This document shows positions 8,852-15,521 of a stretch of DNA of 45,115 bases, piece after piece. Each line of letters starts with the position of its first letter. Positions within the stretch are counted from its first letter, which is position 1. This DNA is from Pelagibacteraceae bacterium AG-430-P08 (GTDB lineage: Bacteria > Pseudomonadota > Alphaproteobacteria > Pelagibacterales > Pelagibacteraceae). The translations under genes were made by a program, and so were the position numbers. The notes under the pieces were generated by a model. That model made no database searches. It saw only the letters and a list, made by a program, of their open reading frames with translations, and had not been told where the DNA came from. The stretch lies in the NCBI GenBank assembly GCA_003212925.1, contig QCOL01000009.1, forward strand, positions 1 through 45,115. Reading direction: 5' to 3'.

Positions 8852-9137
8852 ATCCTTCGACGACTTGCATATGTCTTTTTGTAGTTTTTTTTGCTACTGC
8901 CCAACTATCTTGATATTCTTTAGAAGAGTGACACTCTAATGCTTTGGCATAACTTGGAAATTCCCATACAACAGTTCTACTAAAATCATCACCGTTAAAA
9001 GTGTCATGCTTACCACCTCTTATTAATGGCACACCACCGTAACTTTTAATAACTGGTGTAGCTAACTCTGAATATTTTTTCAGATTTTCTTGATTATCTA
9101 TTTTAAAATATAAACTAACCCAATATCCTTTTTTCAT
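8838..9137 (-). CDS. DUF1330 family protein
   Basis: The 99-residue product starting 'MKKGYWVSLYF' has the DUF1330 layout: a 'KGYW' first strand, 'YGGVPLIRGG' in the middle and 'VVWEFPSYAKALECHSSKEY' (about 63-82). The last is the ferredoxin-like alpha+beta barrel motif seen in dimeric small enzymes and monooxygenase-like proteins. Biochemical function is unknown. I chose the ATG at 9137 because it shares its first base with the stop of the upstream gene (TAATG) and because family members begin with this 'M-K-K-GYW' sequence. An upstream ATG at 9149 would add four residues. The 3' end overlaps the convergent glycosylase gene. Confidence 0.88.
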   Translation of the reverse strand: MKKGYWVSLYFKIDNQENLKKYSELATPVIKSYGGVPLIRGGKHDTFNGDDFSRTVVWEFPSYAKALECHSSKEYQDSWAVAKKTTKRHMQVVEGFSTE

Positions 9138-10027
9138 TAAGCTAACCATCTCTCATATTTTGTTTTATTATCGCTGATATATTTTGGTAATTTTTTTAAG
9201 TGCATTATTTCTAATTTTACACCTTTTGAAAATTTATTTTTTCTTTTATCTGATGAAAGATTATATACAGATTCTCTTTTTTTTATTCTTTTTTCAATAT
9301 TTTCTATTCCTATTGGATTTAAATCATATTCTCTGTGGTGAGTGTATGATTTTAATTTTTGTTCAATTAATTCCGGGGTATTTAAGTAGGAAAAATGCCA
9401 CCCACCCTCATTAACTAAGATTATATTAGTGTATTTTAACTTTGAAAAATATGTATCAACCCTCCATTTTGGGTAATTTTTAGGTTTAATATCTCTTAAC
9501 CACTGAGGTGATACCAAATTTTTTTTTTTACAAGCTCTTGAACCAAACCATTTGTAATCTTTTTGGTAAAGATTAAATTTGTAATAACACATCTTTTGAT
9601 TAAAAAAGACTAAATTGTTTTTTATATTATTTGTATTTATTTTTCTTAAATTTGGTATTTCATCTATGTCAGAGATTATGATTATATCATTTTCATTAAC
9701 TTCACTTATTCCGTTTGATATGTGATTTCTTTGAAAGTTGTCTCTTCTATAACCATTCAAAATATATTTTCTAGACTTTTCTTCATCAGTATCATTATTT
9801 TTTATTTCCTCAATGTCAGGTGGTTGTTTATCTAACACAAAATATTTAATCTTGTCCTTAAATTTTGAAAAGTTATTAATATTGAAATTTAATTTTTTCT
9901 TTTGCCCTCTATGATTAAATGTACTTTCAACAATTATAAATTTGTCCACAAGTTGGTTTAAATAATTTAGTCTAAGATCTAGAATTACATCTTCGTTATA
10001 ATACATAAAACAGTCGAAAATTTGCAT
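9137..10027 (-). CDS. GT17-family glycosyltransferase (N-acetylglucosaminyltransferase-like)
   Basis: The N-terminus 'IFDCFMYYNEDVILDLRL' and the following 'FIIVESTFNHRGQKK' match glycosyltransferase family 17, named for eukaryotic beta-1,4-GlcNAc transferase III. A 'SDIDEIP' D-x-D type metal/nucleotide-sugar motif is at about residue 118. Later blocks include 'YYKFNLYQKDYKWFGSRAC' and 'GGWHFSYL' (about 211-218). All are typical of bacterial GT17 proteins in surface polysaccharide loci. No membrane segment is seen, so it acts at the cytoplasmic face. It lies back-to-back with the sugar-modifying fusion enzyme at 10092, and the two may serve the same glycan. Donor and acceptor are unknown. Confidence 0.85.
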   Translation of the reverse strand: MQIFDCFMYYNEDVILDLRLNYLNQLVDKFIIVESTFNHRGQKKKLNFNINNFSKFKDKIKYFVLDKQPPDIEEIKNNDTDEEKSRKYILNGYRRDNFQRNHISNGISEVNENDIIIISDIDEIPNLRKINTNNIKNNLVFFNQKMCYYKFNLYQKDYKWFGSRACKKKNLVSPQWLRDIKPKNYPKWRVDTYFSKLKYTNIILVNEGGWHFSYLNTPELIEQKLKSYTHHREYDLNPIGIENIEKRIKKRESVYNLSSDKRKNKFSKGVKLEIMHLKKLPKYISDNKTKYERWLA

Positions 10028-10091
10028 ATAAAGGTTATTAATGATTATTAAATTTGATGTAAAGTTTTAAATAATTTGTTAAGAAATACTG

Positions 10092-12632
10092 ATGAAAAAA
10101 ATCGTTATTACTGGTGGCTTAGGTTACATTGGTACTGAATTATGCAAGATATATTCTGGATACAGTTGGAATGATAAAATTACAGTTATAGACAATAGAT
10201 TTATTTCTGAAAGGGTAAACCAGTTAAGAAATTGGAATATGACCTTCATACAAGGAGATATTCTAGATAAAAATCTAATCAATGAATATTGCAAAGATGC
10301 TGACATAGTGCATCATCTAGCTGGTATAACAGATGTGCCTCGAGTTAAAAGTGAGAGCACTTTTGAAAAAGAAGAATTAATAAGAAAAGTAGCGGAGGAG
10401 GGTACTCAAAATATTTTAGATGCAATCAGTGACAAATGTAAAATTATTATGCCATCTTCACACGTAGTTTATGAAGGACTAGAAAGTATTGAGAAAAATA
10501 TTAAAGAAGATGAAAAAACTTGCCCAACTCTCGCATATGGCAAATCAAAAGATATTAATGAGAAACAACTTAAAAGTTCAAAGAAAAATTTTGTAATATT
10601 AAGGCTGGCATCTGTATACGGTTACTCAACTGATACCGCTAGAGTTGACATAATGGCAAATTTTTTTGCAAAAACTGCTTCACAAGATGGAACGTTAAGA
10701 CTTTTTGCAGGAGGAAAGCAAATTAAAAGTTTAGTGCCACTTATAGATGTAGCTAGATGTTTTAAATTTATGGAAGAAAAAAAGAATATTAATCGAGAAT
10801 TATTCAATTTATCAAAAGATACTGTGACTGTTAAAGAGGTTGCAGACATATGCAAAAAACACAATCCAAACATTGAACTAAGAGAGACAAACGACGAAAT
10901 ACCTAATTTAGGATTTTCTATATCAAATAACAAACTTTTAAAAACTGGTTTTAAATTTTTATATGGATTGGACGAGAGTATAAAAGAAATGATGCAAAAG
11001 TGGTCTAAACAAAACTTAATTAAAGATCTTGAACATGTAAAAGATGGTGAGAATGAATTCGTTGATAGTCGAGGAAAAATTAGCAATCATGAGTTAACAG
11101 AACCAATAAACATGATTGGTTTAATTCACTCAAAAAAAGGCACTATAAGAGCAAATCACTATCATCCTCAACAAGAGCAAAAATGTCTTTTTACAAAGGG
11201 GCAAATTATTGAAATTTTTCAGGATATTCTCAATCCCAATTCACCAAAAATAACTCAAGTAGTAAATGAGGGGCAATTATCGATTATAAAACCTAATGTA
11301 GCTCATACAATGGTGTTTACAAAAGATACAACTTTTTTGAATTTAGTCAGAGGAGAAAGAGAACATGATAACTACGGGGTAACCCATACAATAAAACATG
11401 TTTTTGTTGATGATAAAGAGAGAGATTTATTATTACGATATTATAAATTTGAATGTAGATCATGTGGAAATGAAAAACTCAAGAGAGTTATTTCTTTAGG
11501 TTACCAACCATTAGCTAATAATTTATTAAATAAAAAAAATGAAAGAACTGAGCTTTATCCCTTAGAAGTAAATTATTGTGAAAATTGTCATAATTGTCAA
11601 TTATCAGTTTCTGTAGATCCAAAAAAAATGTTTTCAAATTATCTTTATACATCATCAACATCTAAAATTTTTAGAGATCATTTCATTAATTCAGCTAATA
11701 GATACATTAAAGACTTTAAGTTAAAACCTAAAACTTCTTACATTATCGATGTAGGTAGTAATGATGGCGTGGCTTTAAGACCTTTTTTAAATTTAAAATT
11801 TAAAAATATTTTAGGTATAGAACCAGCTAAAAACTTATCCAAATTAGCCAATAAGAATAAAATAAAGACATTCAATGGTTTTCTTGAGAAAAAAAACCTA
11901 AAAAAAATTAAGAAAAATGCTGATTTGATTTTAGCTTCTAATGTCTTTGCTCACTCAGATAATCTTAAAGAAATGGCAGAATGTATGAAAAAATTACTTA
12001 AAAAAAATGGCACAATAATTATAGAAGTTCAATATTTATTAAATACATTAAAGGATTTAACCTTTGATAATATTTATCATGAGCATTATAATTATTGGTC
12101 ACTAACATCTCTTATAAATTTTTTTAAACAATTTAATTTGACTATATTTAGAGCAGAAAAAATAAATACCCACGGAGGCTCAATCAGAGTCTACTTAAAA
12201 AATGGAAATATCAAAGTTGAGAATAATGTTAAATCTCTTTTAAGAGAGGAGGATAATTTTGGTATCAAAAAATTTAGTACCTACAAGAAATTTGCAGATA
12301 AAATTTATAAAATAAGAAAAAATGTTATTAATAATTTAGATCAATTAAAAAAAGAAAATAAAAAAATAATTGGATACGGCTCTCCAGCAAAAGCAACAAC
12401 AGCATTAAATTTTTTTGGAGTAACTAATCAAATTGATTTTATTATTGAGGACAACAAGTTAAAACATAACAAATTTATTCCAGGTGTTAAAATTCCAATA
12501 TTTTCAAAAAATAAAATTAAAAAAAAGGTTAATCAAATTTTAGTCTTAGCCTGGAATTTCTTTGATGAAATTAAAAAGAATAACAGTAATTTATCTGAAA
12601 ATTTTATTAATATTAAAGACTTAGAAAAGTAA
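10092..12632 (+). CDS. Three-domain fusion: NAD-dependent epimerase/dehydratase + cupin + C-methyltransferase for nucleotide sugars
   Basis: This 846-residue protein has three parts. Residues 1-310 are an extended SDR with NAD motif 'GGLGYIG' (8-14) and the catalytic pair Tyr149-x3-Lys153. Residues about 318-440 are a cupin, with 'NHYHP' (355-359) and His405 as possible metal or catalytic ligands, resembling sugar 3,5-epimerase/isomerase-type cupins. Residues about 453-846 are a C-methyltransferase of the TylC3/NovU/TcaB9 kind: a zinc knuckle (Cys455, 458, 496, 499), SAM loop 'DVGSNDG' (553-559), the 'YHEHYNYW' active-site block (662-669) and the C-terminal 'GYGSPAKATT' lobe. The architecture would let one polypeptide oxidise/epimerise and C-methylate an NDP-keto-sugar. 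I see no frameshift or internal stop. It is divergent from GT17 and followed ten bases later by the phosphoribosyltransferase. Confidence 0.88.
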   Translation: MKKIVITGGLGYIGTELCKIYSGYSWNDKITVIDNRFISERVNQLRNWNMTFIQGDILDKNLINEYCKDADIVHHLAGITDVPRVKSESTFEKEELIRKVAEEGTQNILDAISDKCKIIMPSSHVVYEGLESIEKNIKEDEKTCPTLAYGKSKDINEKQLKSSKKNFVILRLASVYGYSTDTARVDIMANFFAKTASQDGTLRLFAGGKQIKSLVPLIDVARCFKFMEEKKNINRELFNLSKDTVTVKEVADICKKHNPNIELRETNDEIPNLGFSISNNKLLKTGFKFLYGLDESIKEMMQKWSKQNLIKDLEHVKDGENEFVDSRGKISNHELTEPINMIGLIHSKKGTIRANHYHPQQEQKCLFTKGQIIEIFQDILNPNSPKITQVVNEGQLSIIKPNVAHTMVFTKDTTFLNLVRGEREHDNYGVTHTIKHVFVDDKERDLLLRYYKFECRSCGNEKLKRVISLGYQPLANNLLNKKNERTELYPLEVNYCENCHNCQLSVSVDPKKMFSNYLYTSSTSKIFRDHFINSANRYIKDFKLKPKTSYIIDVGSNDGVALRPFLNLKFKNILGIEPAKNLSKLANKNKIKTFNGFLEKKNLKKIKKNADLILASNVFAHSDNLKEMAECMKKLLKKNGTIIIEVQYLLNTLKDLTFDNIYHEHYNYWSLTSLINFFKQFNLTIFRAEKINTHGGSIRVYLKNGNIKVENNVKSLLREEDNFGIKKFSTYKKFADKIYKIRKNVINNLDQLKKENKKIIGYGSPAKATTALNFFGVTNQIDFIIEDNKLKHNKFIPGVKIPIFSKNKIKKKVNQILVLAWNFFDEIKKNNSNLSENFINIKDLEK

Positions 12633-12642
12633 GATTTACATT

Positions 12643-13164
12643 ATGGCAAAGAAATTGATTGTAGAATGGGAGGAGTATAAAAAAATTGTTGAGAAATTAG
12701 CAATTGAAGTTCATAAAAGTTATAGACCAACTGTTTTAATTGGAATAATGAGAGGTGCGGCCCCTATTATTGATATTCTTTCTAGAATTCTTAAATTGCC
12801 TATTGCATACATAGTAATCCAAAGTTATTCAGGAAAAGGACTTGAGGATCAACAAGGTCAACTAATGTTTGCAAGAGAAATAAGTTCGTTAGCAAATAAT
12901 GAAGACTTTAAAAAAGTTTTATTGATTGATGATCTATCAGACACAGGTTTGACACTTAATAAAAGTATTGAATGGCTTAGAAATTATGGACCTACTAAAG
13001 ATTTTATTAAAGAAGTTAAAACTGCATGTTTATGGAAAAAAAAATCATCAAAATTTGAACCTGATTTTTGTCCTATCAGACTAGACTCAGATCCCTGGAT
13101 TGTACAGCCAACTGAACATTATGAAGAATTGTCTATTGATGAAATAGTTAAAAGAAATAAATAG
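12643..13164 (+). CDS. Purine (xanthine/hypoxanthine-type) phosphoribosyltransferase
   Basis: The type I PRTase fold is clear from the PRPP-binding motif 'VLLIDDLSDTGLTL' (92-105) and the 'GIMRGAAPIIDILSR' PPi loop region (34-48). Its length, 173 residues, fits the Gpt/Hpt branch. The C-terminal part 'DPWIVQPTEHYEEL' resembles the hood segment of xanthine-guanine-type enzymes. It would convert a free purine plus PRPP to the nucleotide in the cytoplasm. It converges on an AzgA-type purine permease gene, and the two share one terminator, which supports purine salvage as the role. The exact base preference is not decidable. The stop codon lies inside the left arm of the terminator stem. Confidence 0.85.
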   Translation: MAKKLIVEWEEYKKIVEKLAIEVHKSYRPTVLIGIMRGAAPIIDILSRILKLPIAYIVIQSYSGKGLEDQQGQLMFAREISSLANNEDFKKVLLIDDLSDTGLTLNKSIEWLRNYGPTKDFIKEVKTACLWKKKSSKFEPDFCPIRLDSDPWIVQPTEHYEELSIDEIVKRNK

Positions 13165-13201
13165 GGCTAGATAAAATTTACCTAGCCCTATTAAATTTTT
13201 T
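13160..13201. terminator. Bidirectional rho-independent terminator between convergent genes
   Basis: A perfect inverted repeat (arms 13160-13170 and 13182-13192, core TAGGGCTAG/CTAGCCCTA) encloses an 11-base loop. A run of T follows on the plus strand at about 13196-13201, and an A-rich stretch precedes it, giving a weaker U-tract on the minus strand. It lies between the phosphoribosyltransferase and permease genes, includes the stop codon of the former and abuts the stop codon of the latter. Confidence 0.85.
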
Positions 13202-14510
13202 AAGCAACTGCAAAACTTACTACACTTAGTATTGCAACAACCCATATTGCTGGTGAAGTGCTTGAAAACTTACCAGTAAATATTTTGATTAAAGCATAAG
13301 ATACAAATGCTAAGGCTATACCATTACTAATGCTATAGGTTAATGGCATAGCAATCATTGCAAGAATAGCAGGAGCTGACTCAGAAATATCATTCCACTC
13401 AATATCAGTAATATTTCTGATAAAAAGCACTGAAACGAACAGTAATGCGGCACCATCTATTTGTTTTGGTAGACTTGTTGCAAGAGGAGCAAAAAATATA
13501 CACGCTAAAAACAATATACCTATCACAAGGGAGGTCATTCCAGTTTTACCACCAGCTTTTACTCCAGCACCAGACTCCACATAACTAGTGACAGTTGTTG
13601 TTCCCATCATTGCACCTGCAACAGTTCCAACACTGTCAGACAACATTGCTTTGTTAATGTCTTGAACTTTTCCTTGTTTATCAACTTTGCCAGCAACATT
13701 TGCAACAGAAGTTAAGGTTCCAGCTGTATCAAAAAAATCTATAAATAATAAAGTAAATATTACTGTAGACATTCCAGCGGTCATAGCAGCGGACAAGTCA
13801 AATTCAAAAAGGTAAGTCATCGGTGGTGGCGAACTCGCTAATCCATTAAATTTAGCTAAACCAGTTGCCCAAGCGATAACGCTAAAAAATAGAATACCTA
13901 TAATGATATTTCCTTTTACATTCATTTTTTCAAGTACAATAATTGCAATAAAAGTTGCACATCCAAGAAGAACTAATGGGTCACTTAAATTTCCAAGCTG
14001 TACTAGTGTTACAGGATTATCAACTACAACTTCCATAATTTGTAATCCAATAATTGCAAGAAATAATCCAATACCCGCACCAATTCCAAGTTTTAAACTT
14101 TTTGGAATTGAGTTAATCAACCAGGCTCTTATCGGTGTAAGTGAGATGATTAAGAACAATACCCCCGCAACTAAAACTGCACCAAGAGCTTCTTGTGGCG
14201 TATAACCCATGCCAGCACAAACTCCAAAAGCAACAAATGCATTAATACCCATACCTGGAGCAAGTCCAATTGGCCAAGTTTTTCCGTAAAAGGCCATTAT
14301 GAAACAAGCCAAAGCAGTTGCTAAAATAGTTGCTGTGTATACTGCGCCGAAATCAAAGAAACCTTTTTCAGGGCCGGCGAATTCCCCTGATAAGATGAAC
14401 GGATTTAAAAACATTATGTAAGCCATTGTGAGGAACGTTGTTGTTCCTGCAATTACTTCAGTTTTAAAATCAGTTTTATGTTTTTTATATTCAAAATATT
14501 TTTCAAGCAT
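13200..14510 (-). CDS. NCS2-family purine permease (AzgA-like guanine/hypoxanthine permease)
   Basis: This 436-residue membrane protein has about 12-14 hydrophobic helices. The N-terminal 'KTEVIAGTTTFLTMAYI' and 'GLAPGMGINAFVAF' blocks are diagnostic for the AzgA subgroup of NCS2 permeases, as is 'DFFDTAGTLTSVA' in the middle and 'TTTVTSYVESGAGV' after it. It imports purine bases across the inner membrane by proton symport (family knowledge). A strong Shine-Dalgarno (AGGAGG, about 14515-14520 on the minus strand) precedes the ATG. It converges with a purine phosphoribosyltransferase. I looked for a purine riboswitch core in the 126-base upstream region and did not find one. Confidence 0.93.
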   Translation of the reverse strand: MLEKYFEYKKHKTDFKTEVIAGTTTFLTMAYIMFLNPFILSGEFAGPEKGFFDFGAVYTATILATALACFIMAFYGKTWPIGLAPGMGINAFVAFGVCAGMGYTPQEALGAVLVAGVLFLIISLTPIRAWLINSIPKSLKLGIGAGIGLFLAIIGLQIMEVVVDNPVTLVQLGNLSDPLVLLGCATFIAIIVLEKMNVKGNIIIGILFFSVIAWATGLAKFNGLASSPPPMTYLFEFDLSAAMTAGMSTVIFTLLFIDFFDTAGTLTSVANVAGKVDKQGKVQDINKAMLSDSVGTVAGAMMGTTTVTSYVESGAGVKAGGKTGMTSLVIGILFLACIFFAPLATSLPKQIDGAALLFVSVLFIRNITDIEWNDISESAPAILAMIAMPLTYSISNGIALAFVSYALIKIFTGKFSSTSPAIWVVAILSVVSFAVA

Positions 14511-14636
14511 TTATCCTCCTATAAATTGAAAAATATTTGATTCTTTCTTATATTACCCGTCAAAACTAATTCTTATTAACAATTTTCAACCCACAAGTTT
14601 ATATTTATGCCATAATTAGGTTGTTATTATAAAATT

Positions 14637-14942
14637 ATGAAAAAAATTAAGATCTCAATTCTAAGTGTATTTATAATATTTTCTTTGTTGGGTTGTCAGA
14701 CAATTAAGCAAAAAACTGACGCTATTGTTGAGAAGGAAAATAAAAAATTAAGTGCATTTATAGGTAAGTCCTCTCAAGATTTAAAAAGCAGCTTGGGCAG
14801 CCCAGATGAAGATTTCAAAAATGAAAAAGGAAATTTAGTTTTAGTTTATAACACAAAAAAATACGGAATCCCTTGCGAAAGAAGATTTGAAGTAAATTCA
14901 AAATTGATTGTTATTGGATTTGTATCTAACGGATGTTTTTGA
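14637..14942 (+). CDS. Small lipoprotein of unknown function, BamE/SmpA-like fold possible
   Basis: The N-terminus is a signal peptide with lipobox 'LLGC' and Cys20. The mature 81 residues contain 'IGKSSQDLKSSLGSPDE' followed by 'VLVYNT' and a C-terminal 'CERRFEVNSKLIVIGF' with two cysteines near the end (in 'PCERR' and the last 'NGCF'). The order 'G.s..dl...lG.P' then beta strands resembles the SmpA/OmlA (BamE) fold, which is a guess from pattern. The two Cys could form a disulfide in the periplasm. It is divergent from the purine permease and ends 38 bases before the convergent hsp20 gene. Confidence 0.75.
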   Translation: MKKIKISILSVFIIFSLLGCQTIKQKTDAIVEKENKKLSAFIGKSSQDLKSSLGSPDEDFKNEKGNLVLVYNTKKYGIPCERRFEVNSKLIVIGFVSNGCF

Positions 14943-14943
14943 T

Positions 14944-14977
14944 TACCTGCGGAGAATTTATCTCCGCAAGTAAGGTA
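14944..14977. terminator. Hairpin between convergent lipoprotein and hsp20 genes
   Basis: An 8-bp perfect stem (14948-14955 with 14961-14968, TGCGGAGA/TCTCCGCA) has a five-base loop. It is flanked by a second short complementarity (TACC at 14944-14947 with GGTA at 14974-14977). No clear T-run follows on either strand, so it may be a weak terminator or a 3'-end stabilising hairpin rather than a strong intrinsic terminator. Confidence 0.5.
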
Positions 14978-14980
14978 TAC

Positions 14981-15427
14981 TTATTTAATTTCAATAAGTT
15001 TTCTTTTTTTATGCTCTGGAACAATCCTTTCACAAGATATTGTTAAAAGACCATCTTTTAACTCAGCGCCATTTACTTTTACATCATCAGCTATAGTAAA
15101 TGATCTAGCAAATTGTCTTTGAGAAATACCTTTGTGAATTATTTCTCCATCAGCATTATTATTTTCAGATTTATTAACTTGTTTAGTTCTTACAGTTAAT
15201 AAATTATCTTCAAACTCAACTTCAACATCGTTTTTATTAAAACCAGCTAATGCAACTTCAATCGCATAATTATCCTTACCAGTTTTTCTGATGTTATAAG
15301 GTGGGTAATTTGACTGCATAGTCAAAGAACCATTACCAAGCATATTTTCGAATTGGTCAAACATATCGTCAAAACCAATTGAAAAAGGTCTTAGTGAGTT
15401 GAATATAGATAAATCCTTACTTGTCAT
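14981..15427 (-). CDS. Small heat shock protein, Hsp20/alpha-crystallin family (IbpA-like)
   Basis: The 148 residues have the typical sHSP layout: an N-terminal 'RPFSIGFDDMFDQFE' segment, an alpha-crystallin domain from 'YPPYNIRKTGKDNYAIEVAL' (in part, about 41-60) to 'DGLLTISCERIVPE', and a short C-terminal tail with 'KKRKLIEI', the IxI-like anchor. It is an ATP-independent holdase that binds unfolding proteins in the cytoplasm. The gene has a sigma-32 type promoter 64 bases upstream and a leader that appears to mask the ribosome binding site, so heat induction at two levels is likely. A strong AGGAGG precedes the ATG. Confidence 0.96.
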   Translation of the reverse strand: MTSKDLSIFNSLRPFSIGFDDMFDQFENMLGNGSLTMQSNYPPYNIRKTGKDNYAIEVALAGFNKNDVEVEFEDNLLTVRTKQVNKSENNNADGEIIHKGISQRQFARSFTIADDVKVNGAELKDGLLTISCERIVPEHKKRKLIEIK

Positions 15428-15485
15428 AATATCCTCCTTTTTTAAGCAAGTTTATTTATTGTTAGCCCCATTAGGCGACAAACAT
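15428..15485 (-). promoter_or_regulatory. Candidate ROSE-like RNA thermometer in the hsp20 5' leader
   Basis: The inferred leader of about 57 bases can form two hairpins. The first (15481-15459, minus strand) pairs UUGU with ACAA and GCCU with GGGC around a small internal loop. The second (15450-15433) pairs CUUGCUU with AAGGAGG across an AAAA loop and so sequesters the Shine-Dalgarno AGGAGG; the middle pair would be G-G. A UUGCU element facing the SD with a G-G mismatch is the hallmark of ROSE thermometers of alphaproteobacterial small heat shock genes (established for rhizobia). The transcription start is inferred from the promoter, and folding was done by eye. Confidence 0.55.
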
Positions 15486-15490
15486 TGTTT

Positions 15491-15518
15491 ATATGGGAGT
15501 TATTTATTTTTTTTCAAG
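15491..15518 (-). promoter_or_regulatory. Heat-shock (sigma-32/RpoH-type) promoter of hsp20
   Basis: On the minus strand CTTGAAA (15518-15512) is separated by 13 bases from TCCCATAT (15498-15491). These match the sigma-32 elements CTTGAAA and CCCCATnT with one mismatch in the -10 element. It begins only four bases after the stop codon of ptrB and predicts a start at about 15484. The same arrangement recurs upstream of groES. Confidence 0.8.
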
Positions 15519-15521
15519 ATA

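Noticed and set aside
14511-14636. Possible purine riboswitch upstream of the purine permease
   Set aside because: The conserved core segments of the purine aptamer are not found in either orientation; only a strong Shine-Dalgarno is visible.
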